Assembly: GCA_013373625.1 (NCBI GenBank)
Contig: JABXHM010000003.1
Location: 186,001-250,000 of the forward strand
Origin: Alteromonadaceae bacterium
GTDB lineage: Bacteria > Pseudomonadota > Gammaproteobacteria > Enterobacterales > Alteromonadaceae
Direction: 5' to 3'
DNA: 64,000 nucleotides
Shown in pieces: positions 56,865-64,000 of the stretch. The notes below the pieces were generated by a model. It was not told where the DNA came from. It made no database searches and saw only the letters and a program-made list of their open reading frames with translations. Position numbers and translations under genes: made by a program. The number at the start of each line of letters is the position of its first letter. Within the stretch, counting starts at the first letter, position 1.

Positions 56865-57398
56865 ATGACTAAGCCACTGACATACCTGACTCACTACCCA
56901 CAACACCTGCAAGATAAAATTGCTCAAATGCAGGCAGCTAATCAGCTTGGAGACTGGTTGCGGTCACGTTATCCAACGATTCATAACATTAACAATGACA
57001 AAGAGCTCCGTGAATATGCGCAAGGGTTAAAAAGCCAGTTTATGAAGAAAACACAGCCGCTGAGCAAGGTGATATTCGACAATAAAATCCACATTGTAAA
57101 CCATGCTCTGGGCCTGCATTCCTATGTATCGAGAGTGCAAGGTAGCAAGCTTAAGAGTAAAAACGAAATGCGTATCAGTGACTTATTTAAAAATACGCCA
57201 GAGCCATTTTTGCATATGATTGTGGTGCATGAGCTCGCACATCTTAAAGAGAAGGAGCATAATAAGGCGTTTTATCAACTGTGCCGGCATATGTTACCGG
57301 ATTACCACCAAATTGAGTTTGACGTGCGCGTATACCTGACCGAGATGGATACCACCGGATACGTTTTTAATCGCCCAGCTTCTGTGGAGTATGTCTGA
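56865..57398 (+). CDS. YgjP/M48-like metalloprotein
   Basis: A 177-residue cytoplasmic protein. The zinc motif is H122-E-L-A-H126 followed by a third histidine at 132 (HELAHLKEKEH), then LCRHMLPDYHQIEFDVRVYL. This is the layout of the YgjP/WLM-type metal-dependent proteins often annotated as M48 peptidases. There is no membrane helix. It ends TGATG, sharing a base with the next start, so translation of the two is coupled. The biological role is not known. Confidence 0.82.
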   Translation: MTKPLTYLTHYPQHLQDKIAQMQAANQLGDWLRSRYPTIHNINNDKELREYAQGLKSQFMKKTQPLSKVIFDNKIHIVNHALGLHSYVSRVQGSKLKSKNEMRISDLFKNTPEPFLHMIVVHELAHLKEKEHNKAFYQLCRHMLPDYHQIEFDVRVYLTEMDTTGYVFNRPASVEYV

Positions 57399-57748
57399 TG
57401 GATTTTGAATTTATGACTGACGTAACCGGCCAGCCGTTGGCAAAGTGTGATATCGAAAGTGAAGCTTTAGGAGACTGGCTAAGTCATGATATTGGCACCA
57501 ACAAGAACGCCATTAATTCATTACTACAGAGCATTGAGCAATTACACAATAATCAGCGTACAGACGTCGATATTATCGGTAAAATCTATCATCTTAGTAT
57601 AGCCGATGATGAAGTTGAGCTGTTTCTTAATAACAATCAAACTAATCATAGTGAGTTTGAGGATGACTACGATGACGGCCCCATTGCCGGGTGTGGTTTG
57701 GTCGAATTTAACCACCTGCTGGAAAGCTGGCTCGAATTTATAAACTAG
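57398..57748 (+). CDS. yacL: YacL family protein (UPF0231)
   Basis: A 116-residue acidic protein. MDFEFMTDVTGQPLAKCDIE at the start, EALGDWLSHDIG, and GCGLVEFNHLLESWLEFI at the end follow the enteric YacL pattern. The function of the family is unknown. It is fused in translation to the YgjP-like gene (TGATG), a pairing I do not know from enteric genomes, where yacL is near acnB. It ends 5 bp from the convergent lactonase gene. Confidence 0.85.
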   Translation: MDFEFMTDVTGQPLAKCDIESEALGDWLSHDIGTNKNAINSLLQSIEQLHNNQRTDVDIIGKIYHLSIADDEVELFLNNNQTNHSEFEDDYDDGPIAGCGLVEFNHLLESWLEFIN

Positions 57749-57753
57749 CCGTA

Positions 57754-58641
57754 TTATTCGCTTGCGACAAGAGCTTCAGGTAATCCGGTAGTATTCAGCG
57801 ATAACTCAAATACACTGCCTGATAACGGGTATTGCTGCAACTGCCTGTCACTCAGGCCTGTTCGGGCCGAGGTAACATAAGCTCTGTCCAACCCTGGCCC
57901 GCCAAAGGTAATATTGGTAATAAGCGGCGCCGGCAGAATCACTTTACTGAGCAACCTGCCCTGCGGACTAAAGCAGCACAACCCACTGCCCATCCAGCAC
58001 GCTACCCAGATATTGTCCTTGCTATCTACGGTGATGCCATCAGGAAAGCCACATTGCGCTGGCCACTGAACAAACACTTGTTTGTTTGTCACGCAGCCAT
58101 TGGTATCGAGATTAAAGCTAAAAATCGTACGTGCTGGGGAACTGACTGAATACAGTTTATCGCCGGCTACATTCACTGCAGGCCCGTTAGACACCGTGTA
58201 GTCACTATCAATTAACCGCGGAGAATCCGCACCATTAGCGCAGAACAATTGATATAAGCTGCCCGATTGTCGCGATTCGTCATTATCCATCGAACCAAAA
58301 TATAAGCGCCCCTGTCGGTCAGTTTTGGCATCATTTAAGCGATTCGTTGCCGGCTCTGCTCTGGGTGCACAGATCAGCTCGGCGCACCTGTACTCGCTGG
58401 TTAATTTATAAATACCTGATTGCAACCCAGCAATAAAGTATCCCGCGCGGGTTTCTTTGATCCAACCGATGGGTTCAGGCATTGGGAAGCGGGAAATCTC
58501 ATTGGTATCGAGCGTCAACCTAAATAACAACTGGAGTCTGATATCAACCCAAAAAATGCAGTTTAATCTGACACTGTAGTATATCCCCTCGCCCAATTCA
58601 CAGCCGACAGGATAAGTAGTAATTATGGTTGCAGCAGACAT
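57754..58641 (-). CDS. SMP-30/gluconolactonase-family lactonase
   Basis: A 295-residue six-bladed beta-propeller enzyme. The metal and substrate residues are all visible: Glu18 (GEGIYY), Arg101 and Asn103 (RLNDAK), Asn152 (VSNGPA) and Asp201 (FPDGITVD). The spacing matches SMP-30 closely. It hydrolyses sugar lactones to sugar acids. There is no signal peptide, so it acts in the cytoplasm. With the SDR dehydrogenase at 59754 it would convert an aldose to its acid without phosphorylation. The exact sugar is unknown. Confidence 0.92.
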   Translation of the reverse strand: MSAATIITTYPVGCELGEGIYYSVRLNCIFWVDIRLQLLFRLTLDTNEISRFPMPEPIGWIKETRAGYFIAGLQSGIYKLTSEYRCAELICAPRAEPATNRLNDAKTDRQGRLYFGSMDNDESRQSGSLYQLFCANGADSPRLIDSDYTVSNGPAVNVAGDKLYSVSSPARTIFSFNLDTNGCVTNKQVFVQWPAQCGFPDGITVDSKDNIWVACWMGSGLCCFSPQGRLLSKVILPAPLITNITFGGPGLDRAYVTSARTGLSDRQLQQYPLSGSVFELSLNTTGLPEALVASE

Positions 58642-58818
58642 TCTTGTAATGGTGTTCGCTTTCAGAGATGGACAACGGTACAGACCAACATATTGAGGCT
58701 ATACGTCATACTTTTAATTATTGCGCACAATATGGCACTGATGAACACTTAAATAAAGAAATCCGGATAGGTATTTTTGCGCAAGCGTAGCGGTAAATTG
58801 ACGACGCTACAGCCATCA

Positions 58819-59526
58819 TCAGCCGTTTGACACTATCAGTACGGTGCCCGCAAATGCGGCCACGGCGAGAATTAGTTTTCTGACGAACATTTCATCAATA
58901 CGACGGTTTACAAAGAAGGATATAAACCAGCCAATTAATATGGCGGGAATGCACTTTAAAAACAGTTCCAGATCATCATGCCCGGCAGCGCCGGTAAACC
59001 ACAATACTGCAATACCAAACATGTTTATATAAACAAAAAACACACTCAAATTGGCTTTTATTTTATCTTTGTTTTCAGTTTGATACAGCAGCCCCATGGG
59101 GGCGCCACCGGCTGATGTAGTGGTGCCCATAAAGCCTGATATCATTGCTGCTATCAGATTAGATACGATGCTTATTCGCGGCGTAACACCCACCAGCGAT
59201 AAAATGACCGCAGCTATAATACAAATTCCCAACAGCATCTGGTACTGGTGCGCATCAATGTACAACAACACACTACCCGCCACGACAACGCCGACTGTGC
59301 CGCCAAGAATTGAGAATCCGGTTTGCTTTAAATCGATATCATACTGGTGCTTGACCGCCAGCAATGTCGTGAGTAACAGCGCATTAAGTATCATGGGCCC
59401 AGGCACTAATTCTGGCATTAGCAAGTAGATCAGCGGTGCACCTAACAGGCCAAGTCCAAAGCCAATTACGCTTTGTAAACAAGAGCCTATTATTAAGACC
59501 AGATACACCAAAAAGAAATCGGTCAA
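58819..59526 (-). CDS. TauE/SafE-family membrane permease
   Basis: A 235-residue integral membrane protein with seven to eight helices. The two family signatures are visible as repeats: SVIGFGLGLLGAPLIYLLMP near the N-terminus and GFMGTTTSAGGAPMGLLYQ after the midpoint. The family exports or imports small anions such as sulfite or sulfonates. In a sugar-acid region it may carry an organic acid, but that is only a guess. Confidence 0.88.
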   Translation of the reverse strand: MTDFFLVYLVLIIGSCLQSVIGFGLGLLGAPLIYLLMPELVPGPMILNALLLTTLLAVKHQYDIDLKQTGFSILGGTVGVVVAGSVLLYIDAHQYQMLLGICIIAAVILSLVGVTPRISIVSNLIAAMISGFMGTTTSAGGAPMGLLYQTENKDKIKANLSVFFVYINMFGIAVLWFTGAAGHDDLELFLKCIPAILIGWFISFFVNRRIDEMFVRKLILAVAAFAGTVLIVSNG

Positions 59527-59753
59527 ACAAACAATCCTATACGAACACCCAACACAGCGGCCACTTTATATTTACATATTATATTACATTTGATTTCTGC
59601 ACATTGCCAGAATGTAAACAATTTAGCAACATGCCTGTTGTTACCCAACTATGACAAAAATGCGTTTTTGCGTTGTTGTTTTAAATAAAAAGCGAGGAAC
59701 AAATTAACCTGAAAGGTGTAAAGCAGTTAAAACTGTAACATCGATGCCGTTTG

Positions 59754-60533
59754 TTAAACCCAACCGGCATCTATAATTAACGTCTGCGCTGTCATCATCT
59801 TGCTATCGTCAGCGGCTAAAAACAATGCCGCATTGGCAATATCAATGGGTAACAACGTTTCATGAATACATTGTGCTTGTTGCACTTCCTGCACAATATC
59901 CGGGCTCGCCCAGCGGGTCATTTGGCGTTCAGTCATTACCCAGCCTGGCACCAGCGTATTCACCCTGATATGTTCGGGGCCAAGCTTTGCCGCCAGTGTG
60001 CGCGTAAGGCCATCAATAGCGGCTTTGGCGGTTGTATAAACGGGCATACAGGTTTGCTTTTGGCGCCAGCTTACCGAGCCCATATTCACCACGCTGCCGC
60101 CGCCACAGCGACGCATTTGTTCGATTACAGCCTGAGTAGCAAAGTAGCTAGGACGTAAGTTCACATTCACGCGGTCGTTCCAGTACTCTTCGTCGACCTC
60201 TTCGAATTCATGACGCGTGTCGTCAGCAGCATTATTGATTAACACACTAATATCGCCATTTATTCGACCGGCTTCGGCAATGGCAGCCTGTAGTGCTTTT
60301 ATATCCCGCAGGTCACACGCTATAAAAGCCGCATTGCCGCCTTCCTGCCGGGCAACACGCTCTACCAATGCCTGGCTTTTTTCCAGATTGACATCCACAA
60401 AACACACATTTGCGCCCTGCGCACAAAAGCGTTCTACCATTACTTCCCCAATACCCGTTCCACCGCCAGTAATAAACACACTACGGTTTCGCAAACTGGG
60501 ATATTGGGCTGCAGATTCAGGCGACTGAGTCAT
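59754..60533 (-). CDS. SDR-family dehydrogenase (putative aldose 1-dehydrogenase)
   Basis: A 259-residue short-chain dehydrogenase. The cofactor motif TGGGTGIG is at 22-29, Asp47 after the second strand suggests NAD preference, NNAA is at 100-103, Ser153 and Y166-X3-K170 form the catalytic site. VNTLVPGWVMTERQ is typical of sugar and polyol enzymes. Close context (lactonase, FadR regulator, two sugar symporters) suggests oxidation of a galactose- or arabinose-type aldose to a lactone. The substrate is inferred. Confidence 0.88.
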   Translation of the reverse strand: MTQSPESAAQYPSLRNRSVFITGGGTGIGEVMVERFCAQGANVCFVDVNLEKSQALVERVARQEGGNAAFIACDLRDIKALQAAIAEAGRINGDISVLINNAADDTRHEFEEVDEEYWNDRVNVNLRPSYFATQAVIEQMRRCGGGSVVNMGSVSWRQKQTCMPVYTTAKAAIDGLTRTLAAKLGPEHIRVNTLVPGWVMTERQMTRWASPDIVQEVQQAQCIHETLLPIDIANAALFLAADDSKMMTAQTLIIDAGWV

Positions 60534-60594
60534 AGGTAACTCACCATTAATATTGGCACTGTATTCACTTGATCTAATGTTCCGTTAAGTAATA

Positions 60595-61314
60595 TTAAGC
60601 TGTTAACTCTGCTTCTGAAATTTTCAGCTCGATATACGCCATCGCCTCATCAATCAAATACGCCATCATATTTTTTGCTCGCTCGGCTTCGCCATTCTGG
60701 ATCGCCTGAAATATCTTTCTATGCTCGTCGGCAATGGTCTGCAAGCTGTCTTTCGCGTTAGTCGTATACTGAAAACTCACATTCAAGGCCGTGCTGATGA
60801 AGTCACGAAGCTGATAGAAAAAACGATTTCCGCTGGCAAGCAGGATTGCGGTATGAAATTCAACATCGCTGGTATGAATGGAACCATCCGTTTGAGCGGC
60901 GTGGTCCATGGCATTGAGCGCGGCTTCAATTTGCGCAATAGCTTGTGGGGTGCCATGTTTTGCCGCTAAAGCGGCGGCTTGCGGCTCAATAGCCAGGCGC
61001 ATTTGCAAAAACTCTTTCAACACCAGCAGCGAAGGACTACTCTCAAACATCCAGCCCAACACACTGGTATCATATAAGTTCCAGTTCTCTGGCGGTTCAA
61101 CCCGGATGCCCTGACGAGGGCGGGACGAAATCAACCCTTTCGCAGCCAGCATTTTCACGGCTTCACGAACGGCCGTTCGGCTTATACCATACTCATTGCA
61201 CAACTGTGCTTCAGTGGGAAGCCCGGAGCCTTCGCCATATACTCCCGCGATAATCGCTTTGCCAAGTTCATTGGTTACACGTTGCGATAAGTTCAGGTTC
61301 TCAATTCGCGCCAT
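60595..61314 (-). CDS. FadR/GntR-family regulator (sugar-acid type)
   Basis: A 239-residue regulator. The winged helix at 10-75 has LPTEAQLCNEYGISRTAVRE and LISSRPRQGIRV. The C-terminal FCD domain has metal-binding residues in DVEFHTAILLASGN and ADEHRKIFQAI. Members beside sugar-acid genes, such as DgoR, respond to galactonate or similar acids. It lies 61 bp upstream of the SDR gene on the same strand and divergent from the second SSS symporter. Confidence 0.9.
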   Translation of the reverse strand: MARIENLNLSQRVTNELGKAIIAGVYGEGSGLPTEAQLCNEYGISRTAVREAVKMLAAKGLISSRPRQGIRVEPPENWNLYDTSVLGWMFESSPSLLVLKEFLQMRLAIEPQAAALAAKHGTPQAIAQIEAALNAMDHAAQTDGSIHTSDVEFHTAILLASGNRFFYQLRDFISTALNVSFQYTTNAKDSLQTIADEHRKIFQAIQNGEAERAKNMMAYLIDEAMAYIELKISEAELTA

Positions 61315-61588
61315 AGGTAATTATCTTTCTTCTCACGGCTGTAATCATTAATACTATCATAGACCATCAATGATTCATGTAGCCTGTATTGTTAACATCA
61401 TTAGCGCCATCATAGAGTTGTAAGGCCTCTGCGTGCAAGCCTTTATGAATTGTTTCGCAGTAAAAGTGTGATATTTTATAAACTACGGTTTTAACGCAGT
61501 TTTAACAAAAAGCTTCCCATTAGGAATTTTGTAATATAATATTTTTTATATCCGTTTAAATTGATCATCATGGTATCAAGGTTTTTTC
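61315..61588. promoter_or_regulatory. Divergent control region of FadR regulator and SSS symporter 2
   Basis: A 274-bp AT-rich region. AATCATT (61343-61349) and AATGATT (61369-61375) form an inverted repeat close to the regulator start, and TGTTAACA is a perfect 8-bp palindrome at 61390-61397. Either may be a FadR-type operator. I could not decide which. Confidence 0.45.
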
Positions 61589-63217
61589 ATGGTTGAATTA
61601 AGTACTTTGGACTGGCTCGTACTGGCCGGCTTTTTTGTGTTACTCATTGGCGTTGTGGGCATGTCCATGCGTCAAAAGGAAGAGGACACCGCTGATTATT
61701 TTCTGGCAGGTCGAAATGCCAGCTGGTTAGTCATTGGTGCGTCGATTTTTGCTTCAAACATCGGTTCTGAACACCTGGTTGGACTGTCGGGTTCTGGCGC
61801 ACAGTCAGGTATGGCGTTAGCTCACTGGGAACTTCAGTCCTGGATTATTCTGCTACTCGGCTGGTTTTTTGTACCCTTTTACTGGAGCAGTAAAGTGTAC
61901 ACCATGCCAGAGTTCCTGGAGCGCCGGTATAATTCTAAAGCCCGCACCTTCCTGTCGGTTATTTCACTGGTAAGTTACGTACTGACCAAAGTGGCAGTAA
62001 CGGTTTACGCCGGTGGTATTGCCTTTAAAACGATTCTGGGGATCGATACCATGTTTGGCATCGATTTCTTCTGGATATCAGCCTTAGGTCTGGTCATTAT
62101 CACCGGTATATACACCGTACTGGGCGGTATGAAAGCCATCATGTGGACCTCAGTGCTACAGACGCCAGTACTTATTATAGGTTCTGTCGTGATACTGGTA
62201 GTCGGCCTCGATCAGGTAGGTGGCTGGGCTGAAGTTGAGCGTATTAATGACGCCAACCTGCACCTCATTCGCAGCGCCAGCGATGCCGAATTCCCGTGGC
62301 CGGGCATTATATTTGGCTCCTTTATTATTGGCTTCTGGTACTGGTGTACCGACCAATATATCGTTCAGCGTGTACTTTCCGCTAAAGGCATTAAAGAAGC
62401 CCGTCGTGGTACTATGTTTGCCGGTTATCTGAAGCTTCTTCCGGTCTTTATCTTCTTGTTCCCTGGCATGATTGCCGTGGCTTTAAAAGAAAAAGGCATT
62501 ATTGATTATGCCAGCGCCGATCAGGCTTTCCCTACTCTGGTCGCGCAACTTTTACCTTCAGGGGTTAAAGGCATCGTTATTGGTGGTTTGGTTGCAGCGT
62601 TAATGAGCTCTCTGGCATCACTGTTTAACTCATCGGCAACACTGTTTACCATCGATTTTTATAAAAAGTTCAAGCCTGAGTCGACCGAGAAACACCTGCT
62701 TAAGGTAGGCCGCTTGGCTACTATAGTGATTGTTATTTTGGGTATTCTGTGGATTCCGGTAATGAGCCTGATTGCCGACGTTCTGTATGAATATTTACAA
62801 AGCGTTCAGTCTTTGATCGCACCGGGTATCGCGGCAGTATTCCTGCTTGGTCTGGTGAGTCGCCGTATTACGCCTGCAGCCGGTTATTATGGCCTGGTAT
62901 CCGGATTTATACTCGGTATGATCCGTTTAGTATTGCTGCCGTTTAGAGATAGCCTCACTGGTACCAGTGTGGCCTGGATTGTTGAAATGAACTGGCTGTA
63001 CTATTGTATTCTGTTATTTGTGCTGGTTACCGTCATAATGATTGGTATCAGTATGTTCACCGCGCGCGCCAGTGAGGAAAAACTGAAAGGTTTGACCTTC
63101 CGCACATTGGGTAAGGGCACGATGAGTGAAGTGGTTGCCGGACTGGATAGGTGGGACTACATCCACACAGTGGGTATATTAGGTATTACCGCCTTTATCT
63201 ATATCCGCTTCTGGTAG
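61589..63217 (+). CDS. SSS-family sodium/sugar symporter 2
   Basis: A 542-residue transporter with about 14 helices, homologous to the one at 54917. Family marks are ASNIGSEHLVGLSGSGAQSG, KVYTMPEFLERRYN, YWCTDQYIVQRVLSAKG and GLVAALMSSLASLFNSSATL. It imports a sugar with sodium. It is divergent from the FadR regulator, so its expression is probably under that control. A long perfect palindrome after the stop acts as terminator, and an esterase gene follows. Confidence 0.93.
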   Translation: MVELSTLDWLVLAGFFVLLIGVVGMSMRQKEEDTADYFLAGRNASWLVIGASIFASNIGSEHLVGLSGSGAQSGMALAHWELQSWIILLLGWFFVPFYWSSKVYTMPEFLERRYNSKARTFLSVISLVSYVLTKVAVTVYAGGIAFKTILGIDTMFGIDFFWISALGLVIITGIYTVLGGMKAIMWTSVLQTPVLIIGSVVILVVGLDQVGGWAEVERINDANLHLIRSASDAEFPWPGIIFGSFIIGFWYWCTDQYIVQRVLSAKGIKEARRGTMFAGYLKLLPVFIFLFPGMIAVALKEKGIIDYASADQAFPTLVAQLLPSGVKGIVIGGLVAALMSSLASLFNSSATLFTIDFYKKFKPESTEKHLLKVGRLATIVIVILGILWIPVMSLIADVLYEYLQSVQSLIAPGIAAVFLLGLVSRRITPAAGYYGLVSGFILGMIRLVLLPFRDSLTGTSVAWIVEMNWLYYCILLFVLVTVIMIGISMFTARASEEKLKGLTFRTLGKGTMSEVVAGLDRWDYIHTVGILGITAFIYIRFW

Positions 63218-63237
63218 AGCTTTGACAAAGTGTTAGG

Positions 63238-63275
63238 AACAAAGCCGGTAACAGCATGCTGTTACCGGCTTTGTT
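63238..63275. terminator. 38-bp perfect palindrome, terminator of SSS symporter 2
   Basis: Two 19-nt arms (63238-63256 and 63257-63275) are exact reverse complements with no spacer; each contains AAAGCCGGTAACAGC or its complement. A T-rich tail follows (TTGTTGTTT). It lies 20 bp after the symporter stop and can act in both directions. Confidence 0.8.
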
Positions 63276-63378
63276 GTTTATAGCGATGATACATTTTGTT
63301 TCGTCACTGTCAGCATAACTAAAAAGCAGTTAGCCCTGTCGCTACTGCATTCACTGCAACCAAGAACAGAGACATCCT

Positions 63379-64000
63379 ATGATTCGACTTATTCTGCTAT
63401 TGCTTTTAATAAGCCCGGCTTTACAGGCTAAAACCTACAAGGTGTATTATCTTGGCGGGCAATCAAATATGGAAGGCTTCGGCAATAACCACGAGCTTCC
63501 CGAGTCTTACCAAACGCCCCTTTCCGATGTGAAAATCTTTACTGGTAATCCAATGCCTGATTTTAAACGAGACGGTGGCCTTGGTGTATGGAGTAGCCTG
63601 CAACCGGGTATGGGGCTGAATTATAAAAGTGATGGTAAAGACATAATACTGTCTGGGCATTTTGGTCCGGAGCTGAGTTTTGGGCATCACATTGCAGCCC
63701 TTAATAAAGAGCACGCTGTCGCCATTATTAAATACGCGCTGGGTGGTTCAGCCCTGGGCTATGGTGTAGGTAATAACTGGTTTCCTGACTACCGTCGTGG
63801 AAACGGCATTAATCAGTATGATCACTTTTTATCGACCCTGAACAACGCCTTTTCGAAAGCGGATATCGATGGTGATGGCAGCCCCGACAAACTTGTTCCG
63901 GCCGGCATAATTTGGATGCAGGGTGAGTCCGATGCCTATGACAGTGACATTACCGCCCATCGTTACCTGGAAAATTTACAACGCACTATGGCACTGTTTC
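63379..64000 (+). CDS. Secreted carbohydrate esterase (SASA/CE6-type), truncated by window end
   Basis: The first 207 codons of an exported enzyme. A signal peptide of about 18 residues (ending LQA) is followed by YLGGQSNMEGFG, the family block with the catalytic serine, then FGPELSFGH, IIKYALGGSALG and IIWMQGESDA. These are the conserved blocks of sialate O-acetylesterase/CE6 acetyl-xylan esterases, which remove acetyl groups from polysaccharides. The catalytic Asp/His near the C-terminus lies beyond the window. It fits with the sugar symporter just upstream. Confidence 0.85.
   Translation, partial: MIRLILLLLLISPALQAKTYKVYYLGGQSNMEGFGNNHELPESYQTPLSDVKIFTGNPMPDFKRDGGLGVWSSLQPGMGLNYKSDGKDIILSGHFGPELSFGHHIAALNKEHAVAIIKYALGGSALGYGVGNNWFPDYRRGNGINQYDHFLSTLNNAFSKADIDGDGSPDKLVPAGIIWMQGESDAYDSDITAHRYLENLQRTMALF

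Overview
This window is chromosomal DNA of a marine gammaproteobacterium, most probably an Alteromonas-like member of the Alteromonadales. The order mreB-mreC-mreD-maf-rng-yhdP-nit-tldD, with darP and pmbA beyond it, is classical for that class. An arcA very close to the enteric one, mutY-yggX divergent from trmB-rsmC, two SSS sodium/sugar symporters, an alginate-export-type outer-membrane protein and PEP-CTERM/PrsT components fit a polysaccharide-degrading marine heterotroph. All of this comes from reading the sequence; no database search was run.

Layout. 1-2.9 kb: a truncated outer-membrane export protein and a chemoreceptor. 3.2-11.3 kb: the most unusual region, a surface-assembly locus with two DUF4402-type pilin-like proteins, a PapD-like chaperone, a giant non-canonical usher, two SPOR-type lipoproteins and two tandem FlgO-type lipoproteins. 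The usher and both SPOR lipoproteins end in the same kind of domain with a conserved Cys-X9-Cys, so they look like parts of one machine. 12.2-17.5 kb: an AT-richer accessory block (TonB receptor plus PepSY membrane protein; TetR plus oxidoreductase with two clear operators) next to tRNA-Phe. 17.6-23.9 kb: housekeeping (yggX, mutY, Nudix, trmB, rsmC, glgA). 24.0-26.5 kb: a histidine kinase and arcA. 26.6-30.5 kb: a PrsT-like TPR protein and a choice-of-anchor-A protein with a PEP-CTERM-like tail and a sigma-54 promoter candidate.

30.7-43.2 kb: pmbA, darP, tldD, nit, yhdP, rng, maf, mreD, mreC, mreB. 43.6-54.6 kb: the stretch between mreB and ssb, which in Vibrio holds the MSHA pilus genes. Here it carries one MshF-like gene, an acetyltransferase, two Lcl/DUF1566 proteins, gluQ beside an unusual 545-residue GluRS, a diguanylate cyclase and a secreted M1-type peptidase. 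54.9-64.0 kb: a sugar-oxidation region with two SSS symporters, an SMP-30 lactonase, an SDR dehydrogenase, a FadR-type regulator, a TauE/SafE permease and a truncated carbohydrate esterase. A coupled ygjP-like/yacL pair lies inside it.

The best candidate for an undescribed system is the 3.2-11.3 kb locus. A chaperone-usher-like pathway there appears to have been rebuilt with a SPOR-tailed usher and companion SPOR and FlgO lipoproteins.
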